Shown here: piece by piece, positions 27,986 through 37,959 of the stretch | How positions within the stretch are numbered: position 1 is the first letter of the stretch | How the letters are laid out: every line of letters starts with the position of its first letter | NCBI GenBank assembly: GCA_019359495.1 | Contig: JAHHHF010000074.1 | Coordinates: 124,001-188,000, forward strand | Source: Goleter apudmare HA4340-LM2 | Lineage (GTDB): Bacteria > Cyanobacteriota > Cyanobacteriia > Cyanobacteriales > Nostocaceae | Reading direction: 5' to 3' | Length of the DNA: 64,000 bases | Position numbers and translations under genes: made by a program | Notes under the pieces: generated by a model | The model's database searches: none | Told to the model about the DNA's origin: nothing | What the model saw: only the letters and a program-made list of their open reading frames with translations

Positions 27986-28981
27986 TTGAATGTTGTGAAT
28001 TTTGAGCATCGTCAAGTAATTATTATCGGTGCTGGTTCAGCTGGATTAACTGCTGCTATTTATACAGCACGGGCTAACCTGAAGCCACTAGTTATTAGAG
28101 GGCCAGAACCGGGAGGTCAACTTGCTACCACTACTGAGGTGGAAAATTATCCAGGTTTTGTCAATGGGATTCTCGGCCCAGAATTGATGGAGCATTTTGA
28201 AGCGCAAGCAGCTCGCTTTGATACAGAATTACGTTACGGCACGATTACATCTGTAGATTTGGCACAGCGACCATTTCGCCTGATCGTGGATGATGAAAAA
28301 ACCTTGCTGAGTGATGCAGTAATTATCGCTACTGGTGCTAGTCCCAAATACCTGGGATTGGAAAACGAAAAAAGATTACTAGGTCATGGTGTGTCATCTT
28401 GCGCCACTTGTGATGCGGCTTTTTTTCGGGAACAGGAAGTTGCAATTGTTGGTGGCGGGGATACAGCAATGGAAGATGCTATCTTCTTGACGCGCTTTTG
28501 TTCTAAGGTTTATGTGATTCACCGCCGAAAAAAATTGCGGGCTACCAAAATTTTACAGGAGCGCGCTTTTGCTAAAGAAAAGATCAGTTTTATTTGGAAT
28601 ACATTAGTTGAAGATATTTTAGGAGAAGACGAAGTAGAAGGTCTGCTACTCAAAAATATAGAAACTGGAGAGACATATATCCTACCTATAGCAGGTTTAT
28701 TTGTCGCCATCGGTTATCAGCCAAATACAAAAATTTTCCAGGGATGGTTAGAGATGGACAGTAAAGGTTATATCCATACACTTCCTGGTTCAACATATAC
28801 AAATATTGCTGGTGTGTTTGCCAGTGGTGATGCTCAAGATTATGTGTATCGACAAGCCGCAACTGCTGTAGGAACTGGCTGTATGGCGGCTATTGATGCT
28901 GAACGTTGGCTAGAGTCACAAAATTTGGTTTCAGTTTCCCTGGCTGATAAATGGGGAAGGTTAGCTGATTCTCAGGATTAG
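27986..28981 (+). CDS. trxB: NADPH thioredoxin-disulfide reductase
   Basis: The protein has about 331 residues. It contains the FAD motif VIIIGAGSAGLTAAIYTARANL, the redox-active CATC (Cys139/Cys142 in VSSCATCDAAFF), an NADPH Rossmann motif GGGDTAMEDA and the HRR signature for the NADPH 2'-phosphate (VIHRRKKLRA). It lacks the C-terminal thioredoxin domain of NTRC. It should transfer electrons from NADPH to thioredoxin. There is no ATG in this frame near the start: TTG at 27986 or GTG at 27995 are the only candidates, and the nearby ATG at 27990 is out of frame. The 300-base upstream region holds no gene. Confidence 0.93.
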   Translation: MNVVNFEHRQVIIIGAGSAGLTAAIYTARANLKPLVIRGPEPGGQLATTTEVENYPGFVNGILGPELMEHFEAQAARFDTELRYGTITSVDLAQRPFRLIVDDEKTLLSDAVIIATGASPKYLGLENEKRLLGHGVSSCATCDAAFFREQEVAIVGGGDTAMEDAIFLTRFCSKVYVIHRRKKLRATKILQERAFAKEKISFIWNTLVEDILGEDEVEGLLLKNIETGETYILPIAGLFVAIGYQPNTKIFQGWLEMDSKGYIHTLPGSTYTNIAGVFASGDAQDYVYRQAATAVGTGCMAAIDAERWLESQNLVSVSLADKWGRLADSQD

Positions 28982-29051
28982 GGGTTTGGTGTTTGTCATT
29001 TGTCAGCCCCTGCGGGAAACCCCAATGCCCAAATCAAATTAGGAGCAATAC

Positions 29052-30203
29052 ATGAATAATAATCCACTGTTAAAGATTAAAGATTACGGTCAGAGTATCT
29101 GGATGGATCATTTGCATCGTCATCTGATTGAGTCTGGTGAACTCCAGCAGATGATTGAGAAGTATGGACTGCGTGGTATTACTTCCAACCCGGCTATTTT
29201 TGAGAAAGCGATCGCTAATAGCGACATCTATAATGCTGATATTGAAGCTGGTATCAAAGCAGGCAAGTCTGTAAAAGAAATTTACGAATCTTTGATATTT
29301 GCAGATATTCGTCATACCTGCGATATCTTCCGCCCTATCTATGAAGAATCTGGGGGTTTAGATGGTTATGTCAGTATAGAAGTATCACCAGACTTAGCCC
29401 GTGATACCCAAGGTACTATAGAAGAGGCGCGGAATTACTACCGTGCTATTGACCGGGAAAATGTCATGATTAAAATTCCTGGGACTCCTGAAGGTTTTCC
29501 GGCGGTAGAAACAGCAATTGCTGAGGGCATAAATGTCAATATTACGCTGTTATTCGCTGTTGATAGTTACATAGACGCAGGTTGGGCGTACATTCGCGGT
29601 TTGGAGGCACGGGTAGCCCAAGGACAGCCAATTGATACAATTGCTTCTGTGGCGAGTTTCTTTCTCAGCCGCATTGACAGCAAAATTGATGAACTGATTG
29701 ATGAGAGACTCAAGCGCATCGGGACAGAAAGTCTGAGTCAAGAAGCGCGCCTGAATCAAATTAAAGGTAAAGTAGCGATCGCCAATGCTAAAGTTGCGTA
29801 TCAAAAATACAAAGAAATTATTAGTCATGAACGCTGGCAAGCTTTAGCAAACAAAGGTGTAAATCAACAACGATTACTGTGGGCTAGTACCAGCACCAAA
29901 AATCCTGCCTATAGTGATGTGATGTATGTCAATGAGTTAATTGCTGCGAATACCGTCAATACCCTACCGCTTGCTACCTTAAAAGCCTGTGCTGACCATT
30001 GTGATGTTGCTCCCAATCGGATTGAAACTGGTGTTGCGGAAGCTGATCAATTACTGGAGAGCCTCAAAGAACCAGACATTAATATCAATCTTGAGCAAGT
30101 AATGGCTGAACTGCTAGAAGAAGGAATTGACAAATTCGTTCAACCTTACCGTTCTCTCATGCAATCTCTGGAAACTAAAGTCAAACAACTTTCTCCTGTT
30201 TGA
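29052..30203 (+). CDS. tal: Transaldolase
   Basis: The 383-residue enzyme moves a three-carbon unit between sugar phosphates in the non-oxidative pentose phosphate pathway. Signatures are GITSNPAIFEKAI and the Schiff-base lysine Lys141 in NVMIKIPGTPEG; LWASTSTKNPAYSD and the helical C terminus match the longer TalB/TalA-type found in actinobacteria and cyanobacteria. AGGAG lies six bases before the ATG. It is 70 bases after trxB and may be cotranscribed with it. It is not next to zwf/opcA, which in Nostocales usually have their own tal. Confidence 0.95.
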   Translation: MNNNPLLKIKDYGQSIWMDHLHRHLIESGELQQMIEKYGLRGITSNPAIFEKAIANSDIYNADIEAGIKAGKSVKEIYESLIFADIRHTCDIFRPIYEESGGLDGYVSIEVSPDLARDTQGTIEEARNYYRAIDRENVMIKIPGTPEGFPAVETAIAEGINVNITLLFAVDSYIDAGWAYIRGLEARVAQGQPIDTIASVASFFLSRIDSKIDELIDERLKRIGTESLSQEARLNQIKGKVAIANAKVAYQKYKEIISHERWQALANKGVNQQRLLWASTSTKNPAYSDVMYVNELIAANTVNTLPLATLKACADHCDVAPNRIETGVAEADQLLESLKEPDININLEQVMAELLEEGIDKFVQPYRSLMQSLETKVKQLSPV

Positions 30204-30228
30204 TCTTCGCAGAATAGATACGATTATA

Positions 30229-30254
30229 GGGGCACAATATATATATTGTGTCCC
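30229..30254. terminator. Hairpin between tal and the convergent small gene
   Basis: GGGGCACAATAT (30229-30240) pairs with ATATATTGTGTCCC (30241-30254), a nearly perfect inverted repeat lying 26 bases after tal and 25 before the opposing stop codon. Confidence 0.6.
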
Positions 30255-30278
30255 TTCACCTGTGCTTGAACTCAAAGA

Positions 30279-30518
30279 TTAGCGATTGCTAACACGCTGT
30301 GCAAATAGTGTTTTTGCTCTATCTGCTAGCCTACAGTTTGTTTCTTTGAGTTCTCGGAAGAAATTAGCTAAATCTTGATCTCCAGCTGTTTCGGCATCCT
30401 GAATGTATTGTTCATAGATTGCAGCACCTTCGAGTGTATGATACATAACACTTACTAAATCGAAATGCTCGTTTTTAGTGCCTGTATTACACTCAGCCTT
30501 ATTCATGACAGTTGACAT
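30279..30518 (-). CDS. Small helical protein, ferritin-like half-bundle
   Basis: The 79-residue protein is predicted to be two helices: DLVSVMYHTLEGAAIYEQYIQDAETAG and DLANFFRELKETNCRLADRAKTLFA (each read in pieces). The spacing of Glu and His residues (HTLEGAAIYEQYI) resembles half of a four-helix ferritin/DUF2383-like bundle, so a dimer could bind metal, but this is inference. It is of a type I have seen in Nostocales, often stress-linked. GGGG-rich sequence lies before the ATG at 30518. Confidence 0.65.
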   Translation of the reverse strand: MSTVMNKAECNTGTKNEHFDLVSVMYHTLEGAAIYEQYIQDAETAGDQDLANFFRELKETNCRLADRAKTLFAQRVSNR

Positions 30519-30909
30519 ATTAATCCCCCGGTTTTTGCGTGAGGTTTCATGAGTTAACTATTAGAATAAATCGTATATTAATAGTTTTGCTTCATTCTAA
30601 AGGCAGACGAATATAAATATTATAAATTATCAAGTTTAAAAAGTAAATTTATAGTTTTAATTTGCCAATTAAATTACATAAAATTAAAATCAAATTCTGC
30701 GGTATTAATAGTAGCCCACTACAATCTCCAAATGGGAGCGACGCCCATTTATCGAAAAGTCTCCTCATTCTCTCTTACTCCCATTGCAGAATAGATTTCA
30801 CCCAAAATCATTACCTCTGATAGATAGTGGGAACAAATCAGGGCAAGTTAAGTTAGAAAAATGCTGAGAAACTGGAATTTCTGGCTTTATCTATAGTTTT
30901 GGAGCAGTA
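30519..30909. other. 391-base intergenic stretch, divergent promoters
   Basis: It separates the minus-strand small helical gene from the plus-strand P-type ATPase. The sequence is AT-rich from 30590 to 30710. I see no gene and no certain promoter box. Confidence 0.45.
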
Positions 30910-30912
30910 TTG

Positions 30913-33621
30913 ATGGCAGAGCTTCCTGATAAACCTTGGACTCTTGCATTAGCAAATATCTTTGATCGACTTGATGTCTCCGCCCAAGAAGGACTCACTG
31001 AATCAGAGGTGGAACGCCGACGCGAGCAATATGGTAAAAATCGCTTGCAAGAAGCAAAAGGCAAGAGTGCTTGGCAAATCTTCATTGAGCAGTTCAAAAG
31101 CCTAATTATTGCCATATTAGCGGTAGCCGCTGCTTTATCATTCGCCTTTAGTCAATGGATTGAAGGAATAGCCGTCTTAATTGCCATCATTATCAACACT
31201 GCCATCGGTTTTTTTACAGAATACAAAGCCATCCGCTCAATGGAGGCGCTGCAAAAACTCAGTAGTACGACCACAAAAGTCCGTCGCCAAGGAAGGGTGC
31301 AAGAAATTCCTGCCGAAGAATTAGTACCAGGAGATATTGTAGTTTTAGAAAGCGGTGATGCGATCGCTGCTGATTTACGTTTAATAGCAGCCTCCAATGT
31401 ACAAGTTAATGAGTCATCATTAACCGGGGAATCGGTTCCTGTAGGTAAAAATTTGGAACTAATAGCAGCAGATGTTCCCCTCGCAGACCGTGACAATATG
31501 CTTTACAAAGGTACTGCTCTCACGCGGGGAACAGGGGAAGGGGTGGTAGTAGCCACCGGGATGAAAACCGAGTTAGGTCACATTTCCGAATTGGCAGAAC
31601 GCGCTGGACAAGAAGAAAAGACCCCCCTAGAAAAACGGCTGGATGAACTAGGAAAATGGTTGGTTTGGGTGACAATTGCCATTGTGATTGTCGTGGCAGT
31701 TTCCGGGATTTTGGTTGGTAGAGATGTGTTTGTCATGGTGGAAACTGCGATCGCTCTGGCTGTGGGTGCAGTTCCCGAAGGCTTACCAATTGTGGCTACA
31801 GTCGCCTTGGCGCGGGGCATGTGGCGAATGGCAAAACGCCACGCCCTGATTAATAAACTCTCGGCAGTGGAAACACTAGGGGCTACTAGTATCATTTGTA
31901 CCGATAAAACCGGGACATTGACCGAAAATCAGATGACTGTAAATCGGTTGCTGCTAGACTCTGGTGAAATTGAAGTGACTGGGGAAGGCTTAGAACCCAA
32001 AGGCGAGTTCAAACGAGACAATCAAAAAATCAATCCAGAGACAGATGAAATTTTACAAGCAGCCTTAGAAGTGGGTGTGCTGTGCAACAATGCAGCGTTA
32101 CAACCAGAAGATTCAAACGAGAGTCGGGTAGTTGGCGACCCGATGGAAGTAGCACTTTTAATTGCAGGGGCAAAAGCGGGATTGCAACGGGAAGAGTTGC
32201 TCAAACAAATGCCAGAGTTCCGCGAAGAAGCATTTGATCCAGACTTAAAAATGATGGCAACTATTCATCAATTGGATGGTCAATATCGATTTGCCGTCAA
32301 AGGCGCACCCGAAGCTGTTCTCCAGGCTTGTACTCGTGTCCTCACAGACTCAGACACACAACAGTTCAGGGAATCAGACCGGCAGCATTGGCAAGAACAG
32401 GGTAATCAACTAGCTGCACAAGGTTTAAGAATTCTGGCCTTAGCGCAAAAAACCGTTGCTTCTCAAGATGCCGATCCCTATGAAGATTTGACTTTGTTAG
32501 GCCTTGTTGGGTTATTAGACCCACCTCGTGAAGAAGTACGTCCAGCAATTAAGGAATGTCAAGACGCAGGGATTCGGGTAATTATGGTCACAGGCGACCA
32601 AGCCGTGACCGCCCGCAATATTGCGATCGCTGTCGGTTTAACCGACAATCAACGAGCAGATGTGGTCAAAGGTCAAGACCTAAAAAACCCAGATGAATTA
32701 TCACCCGAAGAACGCGGTCGGATTGTACAAGCTTCAGTTTTAGCGCGAGTCAGTCCAGAGGAAAAGCTGAATCTTGTTACCCTGCATCAACGCAACCAAG
32801 CAGTTGTAGCCATGACAGGTGATGGTGTCAATGATGCGCCAGCCTTGCGAAAAGCTGATATTGGTGTAGCGATGGGACAACGAGGCACCCAAGTCGCCAA
32901 AGAGGCGGCCGATATGGTACTCCAAGATGATGCCTTTGCATCCATTGTGGCGGCGGTGGAACAGGGAAGAGCTATTTTTAACAATATTCGTAAATTTACA
33001 ATTTATTTGCTTTCCGGCAACGTGGGCGAAATTATTTTAGTCGCTGCTGCTTCATTATTGAATGCACCTTTACCACTGCTACCATTGCAGATTTTGTATA
33101 TAAATGTTGTCAATGATGCCTTTCCTGCACTGGCGCTTGGTGTCGGAGAAGGCGGACCAGCTTTAATGAAACGTCCACCGCGTCCGGCACAGGAATCTAT
33201 CTTGACTCGCCGTCATTGGCAAGCGATCGCTGGTTATGGTTTACTGATCGCAGCTGCCTTGGGAGCGGCTTTTGCGATCGCTTTAATTTGGCTAGGCATG
33301 ACCCAAAAGCAAGCTGTCACAGTTACATTTATGACCTTGGGATTCACCAGGCTATGGCATGTTTTTAATATGCGCGATCAAGATTCTGGTCTGTTACTTA
33401 ATGAAATCAGCCGCAATCCTTATGTGTGGGGTGCGCTTGTCCTATGTACAGGATTACTGCTAATTGCTGTTTACGTTCCCTTACTGGCTACTGTATTACA
33501 AACTGTTGATCCTGGAGTCAACGGTTGGCTGTTAATTATCGGGATGAGTCTTGTACCTCTAATCATTGGACAGGTAGTTAAGTTAATCAATCGCAACAAG
33601 AGAAACCGGGTGACTCGGTGA
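30913..33621 (+). CDS. Cation-transporting P-type ATPase (P2A/Ca2+-like)
   Basis: The ATG at 30913 follows GGAG at eight bases; a TTG just before it gives only one extra residue. The 902-residue protein has the N-terminal cation-ATPase domain, the TGES actuator loop, the phosphorylation motif CTDKTGTLT (Asp331), MTGDGVND in the hinge and ten or so membrane segments. The fourth segment carries AVPEGLPIVATVAL: the PEGLP motif is typical of P2-type Ca2+/Na+ pumps and argues against heavy-metal P1B pumps, which have CPC/SPC. Related cyanobacterial proteins are called PacL, but I cannot decide between Ca2+ and Na+/K+ transport from sequence. The 3' end has many basic residues (NRNKRNRVTR). Confidence 0.93.
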   Translation: MAELPDKPWTLALANIFDRLDVSAQEGLTESEVERRREQYGKNRLQEAKGKSAWQIFIEQFKSLIIAILAVAAALSFAFSQWIEGIAVLIAIIINTAIGFFTEYKAIRSMEALQKLSSTTTKVRRQGRVQEIPAEELVPGDIVVLESGDAIAADLRLIAASNVQVNESSLTGESVPVGKNLELIAADVPLADRDNMLYKGTALTRGTGEGVVVATGMKTELGHISELAERAGQEEKTPLEKRLDELGKWLVWVTIAIVIVVAVSGILVGRDVFVMVETAIALAVGAVPEGLPIVATVALARGMWRMAKRHALINKLSAVETLGATSIICTDKTGTLTENQMTVNRLLLDSGEIEVTGEGLEPKGEFKRDNQKINPETDEILQAALEVGVLCNNAALQPEDSNESRVVGDPMEVALLIAGAKAGLQREELLKQMPEFREEAFDPDLKMMATIHQLDGQYRFAVKGAPEAVLQACTRVLTDSDTQQFRESDRQHWQEQGNQLAAQGLRILALAQKTVASQDADPYEDLTLLGLVGLLDPPREEVRPAIKECQDAGIRVIMVTGDQAVTARNIAIAVGLTDNQRADVVKGQDLKNPDELSPEERGRIVQASVLARVSPEEKLNLVTLHQRNQAVVAMTGDGVNDAPALRKADIGVAMGQRGTQVAKEAADMVLQDDAFASIVAAVEQGRAIFNNIRKFTIYLLSGNVGEIILVAAASLLNAPLPLLPLQILYINVVNDAFPALALGVGEGGPALMKRPPRPAQESILTRRHWQAIAGYGLLIAAALGAAFAIALIWLGMTQKQAVTVTFMTLGFTRLWHVFNMRDQDSGLLLNEISRNPYVWGALVLCTGLLLIAVYVPLLATVLQTVDPGVNGWLLIIGMSLVPLIIGQVVKLINRNKRNRVTR

Positions 33622-33876
33622 TTGATTTTAGAAGTCACACTAATTCGTCAACAGTTTTGAGATTTTCGCCAGGATGCTCTAATCATAATCAATCAGCCCT
33701 AAATATTTCCCTAAAGATTTATATTGCATGAGCAGATTCAATTAAATGCAAAACCACCCATCCTACCATAAAATAATTTGGCAAGAGTTTTACTAGATAT
33801 TTTATGCTGAGTGTAGCCAAAATTTAGGTGGTCAGGATAATCTCAATAGAGTTGTTTGGATATCGGGGATGAATAT

Positions 33877-34161
33877 ATGAAAGTCTGGCTAGCTTGCTTT
33901 GTGGTTTTATTTGCTTTGGCGGAATTCTTTGATTGGTTGCAAGGATTTGCACTACCATTGCCTATCTATATTCTGGGAGGGGCATTTTTAGCAGTTGCTT
34001 CCAACTACGATAAAATCATTGGCTCTTACTTCAATGATCCCACAATGGCAGCATCATCTGACCAAGCTCATTTAGATGCACTCAATCAATCATCTAGCCC
34101 TATTTCTTTCACCGTTGCCAACTCAGTAGAGAATTCGCAACTTTCAGAAACACATCAATAG
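33877..34161 (+). CDS. Small cyanobacterial membrane protein
   Basis: From the ATG at 33877 (GGGG eight to ten bases upstream) the product has 94 residues; the in-frame TTG at 33856 is less likely. Two hydrophobic segments are visible (WLACFVVLFALAEFF, and LPLPIYILGGAFLAVASNY), followed by a soluble Ser/Ala-rich tail. I recognise it as a conserved type in cyanobacteria but know no function. It lies between the P-type ATPase and a CHASE2 kinase. Confidence 0.7.
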   Translation: MKVWLACFVVLFALAEFFDWLQGFALPLPIYILGGAFLAVASNYDKIIGSYFNDPTMAASSDQAHLDALNQSSSPISFTVANSVENSQLSETHQ

Positions 34162-34361
34162 GGACGTTGCTTAATCAGGATAGGAAAATCAAAATCTTGA
34201 TTTCTCAAACTTCCACTCTCTGCGACTCTGTGCGACGGACACTTTCCACCCTGCGGGAAGCCGCTTTGCGTCTACAAGTCGGGAAACCCGCCCACGGAAG
34301 TATCCTCCTCTGCGTGAGATAAATTCATATTTTCCATCATCCAGGTTACTCCTGCAACCCC

Positions 34362-36599
34362 GTGATTAGTGGACTAATAAAACAATTCCGAGCCGTCTTT
34401 GTCAAGGATCAAATTCCCCGCGACACTCTGGCCAGTCAAAGCTGGTTAAAAATGATCGTGGTGACTAGTTTGGGAGTCACTGCTTTAGTATGGGGCGTCC
34501 GGGAATTGAGATGGTTACAGTCATGGGAGTTAAAAGTTTATGATCAAATGCTGCGTTCACGAACTGATTCTGAAAGAGTATCGCCAAGAGACTCCTCAAA
34601 TGTAGATGAGCGGATATTACTGGTCAAAATTACCCAAAAAGATTTAGAACGAGAGAAATGGCCATTATCTGATGATACAGTCAATAAACTGTTAACAAAA
34701 CTTGACTCTTATCAACCCCGTGTCATTGGTTTAAATATCTATCGACCAGGGCAAAAAAATTTAGCGGATGGTCTGATTAATCGAGATCGAATTATTAGCC
34801 TCTGTTTGATTAGTAGTATAGGCAATTCAGAAATTCCACCGCCGCCTAACTTTCCGATCAATAATGTTGGCTACAACGATTTAATTCCTGATTACGAGGA
34901 TGACCAAATTATCCGTCGGGCTTTACTATTTGCTGACTCTACAGATAAAAAATGTACAACGAGATTTTCCTTTGCGGCTTTAGTTGCAATTAATTATTTA
35001 GAAAAACAGGGTTTTGAAGTAGATTTTCCTGATAAATCTTACTTTTCTTTGGGTAAAACAATCTTTCCCATCCTGACAAAAAATTTCGGTAGCTATCAAG
35101 GAATAAATACCCAAGGCTACCAAATACTGTTAAATTACCGTCACCCAAATCACCTTACCCAAGAAGTTACCCTGACGCAAGTCCTCACCAATCAAGTCAA
35201 TCCCGATTGGGTCAAAGACCGTTTGGTTATTATCGGTACTACCGCCCCCAGTATTCATCCAGGATTTTATACACCTTTTAGTGCTTCACCACGGCATTCG
35301 ACCAGAACACCTGGAGTCTTCATTCACACACAAATAGCAAGCCAGATCATTAGTACAGTTTTAGATAGTAGACCCTTGTTTTGGGGCTGGACTGACTGGG
35401 CTGAACTTGTGTGGGTTTGGGGCTGGTCAGTGGTGGGTGGCGTTTTAGTCTGGCGACTGCAACATCCAGGGCTGTTGGTGGTAGTGGGCGGTATCACCCT
35501 CATTAGCTTGATGGGAATCTGCTTTGGTTTTTTTCTCTATGCTGGATGGATACCATTGATACCCCCAGCTCTGAGTTTAATAATTACTGGGGTCAGCCTT
35601 AGAGCTTTTACTACATACCAAACTCAGCAGCAACTTCAGATGATTATTCTGCAAGTTGAACAACAAAAAGAGGTTATTGAGCAGTTAGATATCCTCTTAA
35701 AAGAGACTACAGTAGACACGACAACAAATCGTGACTTACATCATATTGTCACGCCCCATGCAACATCAGAAAACAGTAGTGGTGACTTTCGATTAAGAGG
35801 ACGTTATCAAGTCTCTAAAGTGCTTGGTTCTGGTGGATTTGGTTGCACTTATTTAGCAAAAGATACTCAACGACCTGGTAATCCTACTTGTGTAGTCAAG
35901 CAGTTAATGCCAGCACGTCGGGATACAAAATTTTTGCAAGTTGCCAGGAGGTTATTTAATACTGAAGCTGAAATTTTAGCAGCTTTGGGTAAGCATCATC
36001 AAATTCCTGAACTACTTGCTTATTTTGAAGATCAGCAAGAATTTTATTTAGTTGAGGAATACATTCCTGGGCATACCCTCAGTGAAGAATTACCACCTGT
36101 GCAGAGTTTACAAAGTGAAACATTTGTAATTAACATGCTCATAGGGATTTTAGAAGCTCTAGCATTTGTGCATGAGCATCGGGTAATTCATCGGGATATT
36201 AAACCGACTAATATTATTAGATGCATTGAAGATAATCGACTAGTGTTAATTGATTTTGGGGCGGTGAAGTTGATGCAACCACCAAATAGCGAAGAAACAG
36301 AATTAGCAACGGTTGCTATTGGGACACGGGGTTATGCACCACCAGAACAATTTGCTGGTCATCCCCGATTGTGTAGTGATATTTATGCTTTAGGGATGAT
36401 TGGGATTCAAGCCCTAACTGGAATCCCACCGCAAGAACTCCAGCCAGATTCAGAAACAGGTAATGTGATGTGGCGTTCTAGGGCACTGGTGAGCGATGAA
36501 TTGGCGGCGATTTTAGATAAAATGGTACGCTATCATTTTAGCGATCGCTATCAATCGGTTGCCGCAGTTTTACAAGACTTAAAATTTATTGCCATTTAG
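34362..36599 (+). CDS. CHASE2-domain serine/threonine protein kinase
   Basis: The 745-residue protein begins at GTG. One membrane helix (about 28-48) precedes a CHASE2 extracellular sensor domain (about 60-330; ILLVKITQKDLERE and the VIIGTTAPS-x-HPGFYTP segment). Three helices (about 345-415) and a short coiled coil follow. The C-terminal kinase domain (about 480-745) has GSGGFGCTYLA, VVKQLMP (ATP Lys), HRDIKPTNII and DFGAVK, so it looks active. The topology puts the sensor in the periplasm and the kinase in the cytosol. The ligand and targets are unknown. This architecture is very common in filamentous cyanobacteria. Confidence 0.95.
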   Translation: MISGLIKQFRAVFVKDQIPRDTLASQSWLKMIVVTSLGVTALVWGVRELRWLQSWELKVYDQMLRSRTDSERVSPRDSSNVDERILLVKITQKDLEREKWPLSDDTVNKLLTKLDSYQPRVIGLNIYRPGQKNLADGLINRDRIISLCLISSIGNSEIPPPPNFPINNVGYNDLIPDYEDDQIIRRALLFADSTDKKCTTRFSFAALVAINYLEKQGFEVDFPDKSYFSLGKTIFPILTKNFGSYQGINTQGYQILLNYRHPNHLTQEVTLTQVLTNQVNPDWVKDRLVIIGTTAPSIHPGFYTPFSASPRHSTRTPGVFIHTQIASQIISTVLDSRPLFWGWTDWAELVWVWGWSVVGGVLVWRLQHPGLLVVVGGITLISLMGICFGFFLYAGWIPLIPPALSLIITGVSLRAFTTYQTQQQLQMIILQVEQQKEVIEQLDILLKETTVDTTTNRDLHHIVTPHATSENSSGDFRLRGRYQVSKVLGSGGFGCTYLAKDTQRPGNPTCVVKQLMPARRDTKFLQVARRLFNTEAEILAALGKHHQIPELLAYFEDQQEFYLVEEYIPGHTLSEELPPVQSLQSETFVINMLIGILEALAFVHEHRVIHRDIKPTNIIRCIEDNRLVLIDFGAVKLMQPPNSEETELATVAIGTRGYAPPEQFAGHPRLCSDIYALGMIGIQALTGIPPQELQPDSETGNVMWRSRALVSDELAAILDKMVRYHFSDRYQSVAAVLQDLKFIAI

Positions 36600-36612
36600 A
36601 CACTGAAAAATC

Positions 36613-36645
36613 AGATCCCCGACTTTTTAGCAAAGCCGGGGATCT
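36613..36645. terminator. Hairpin of the AGATCCCCG family after the kinase
   Basis: AGATCCCCG (36613-36621) pairs with CGGGGATCT (36637-36645) and the arms extend through CTTT/AAAG. It lies 14 bases after the kinase stop and before the convergent PRC-barrel gene, and belongs to the dispersed hairpin family. Confidence 0.7.
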
Positions 36646-36692
36646 ATAGCTGGTAAATAGAATAGGTTTAGAGAATTGACGACAAGTTAAAC

Positions 36693-37682
36693 TTAATATC
36701 CGCCTTCTTCTTCGTATTCTGGCTGTTTCTCTCTGACTTTTTTGGGAATATTCACGGGCTGTGGTGCATCATCCCAAGCATCACCCTCAACATCGTCATA
36801 ATCGTCGTATTCGTCGGCGTATTGATTTTTGTAGGGTTGAGCTTCGTATTTTGGCGGTTGTTGATACCTGTCCTCAGCTACAGCATCACTCCAGTTATCT
36901 GCTTCATCCTCGTCTTCTTCGTATTGGATAGACTCATACTGTCGAGCCTGCATCACCTGGCGTTGTGGTCTTTCTTCTTCCACATAATCCTCGTCCCATT
37001 CTTCCCGTGCTACAGGTTCGGGGGTGCGGATTTTTTGCTTGGGTGGCTGCAATGGGACACCACTTGGTAATTGATTAGCGGGTGCTACCGTGCGAGGCGC
37101 ACTGTAGCCGTATTCTTCTTCTGCATCCCTTTCCCACGGTGCTTTGCCAATTCCCAAACGTTCCAATACACCGACTGACAATTGATTGACGCGTTCTTCG
37201 GCTCCTTCAAACACAATCAACCGACTGGGGCCAGTGCTGACAATTTCGTCTACAGAAAACTCGTAGGTACTCAGCACTTGTTCGGGAATTTGGGGTAATC
37301 CTAAGGAAGCAATGACGATGGAGTGGAGTTTTCCAGTTTCACCATTGAATTTGAATCCCCGCACTCTACCGAGTACTTCACCTGTTTCTGTAATTACTTC
37401 CCAGTTAATGAGGTTACTGAGAGTCTCAACTTCAATATCTTCGATGACATCTTCGTTATCAACCAAAATGACATCACCAATCTGGTTGATACTATTGAGA
37501 AACATATTGCGCGGTATGCCAGAGATAGAGATCAGGCTGTCTCGTAAACCAAGAGCCACAACCTCTCGCTGATCAATATCAACCCAGACTTGACTGACGA
37601 TGCCTAGCCGCTTGCCGTTGTCACGGGTAATCACCTGGGTATTTAAGATGTCGGAACGCCTAATTATCTGTTCAGAGGTCAT
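36693..37682 (-). CDS. PRC-barrel domain protein with disordered acidic tail
   Basis: The 329-residue protein has two PRC-barrel domains (about 10-80 and 90-165), seen from their repeated layout: VITRDNGKRLGIVSQVWVD and VITETGEVLGRVRGFKFN. After residue 190 comes a long acidic, Gln/Pro-rich disordered tail with clusters such as DEYDDYDDVEG. PRC barrels occur in the photosynthetic reaction-centre H subunit and in RimM, and adapt proteins to RNA or membranes. It is downstream of smc on the same strand with a decayed smc fragment between. Function unknown. Confidence 0.9.
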   Translation of the reverse strand: MTSEQIIRRSDILNTQVITRDNGKRLGIVSQVWVDIDQREVVALGLRDSLISISGIPRNMFLNSINQIGDVILVDNEDVIEDIEVETLSNLINWEVITETGEVLGRVRGFKFNGETGKLHSIVIASLGLPQIPEQVLSTYEFSVDEIVSTGPSRLIVFEGAEERVNQLSVGVLERLGIGKAPWERDAEEEYGYSAPRTVAPANQLPSGVPLQPPKQKIRTPEPVAREEWDEDYVEEERPQRQVMQARQYESIQYEEDEDEADNWSDAVAEDRYQQPPKYEAQPYKNQYADEYDDYDDVEGDAWDDAPQPVNIPKKVREKQPEYEEEGGY

Positions 37683-37765
37683 TCTATACGGAGTCCTGAT
37701 CTCGAATCCGGTTTATCTATACACTATTATTAACAAAAACTCAAGCAGATGTATGCTAGGTTGGC

Positions 37766-37880
37766 AACTTCATACCCAAAACTTGAGCGTGAACTTTCCA
37801 GTGCTTGAGTAACGCCAATTATGCGTTCGGCTGATTCTATCATCGGACGAAGCAAACTCACAACTATAAATTATGCTTGT
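37766..37880 (-). pseudogene. Decayed duplicate of the 3' end of smc
   Basis: The segment 37801-37880 matches 38019-38098, inside the smc 3' end, at 69 of 80 positions by my count, with no gaps at a constant offset of 218 bases; weaker similarity extends back to about 37766. The minus-strand translation still reads VVSLLRPMIESAERIIGVTQA, against VVSLRRPMIESAERTIGVTQA in Smc, then diverges. It has no start codon and is not an independent gene. Confidence 0.85.
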
Positions 37881-37959
37881 TATTTACTAATTCTAGCTAA
37901 TGGTTCTGCGATCGCTTTACCAAAAAATATTTCTACTTGGTAAAGTCAACGAGGGCAAA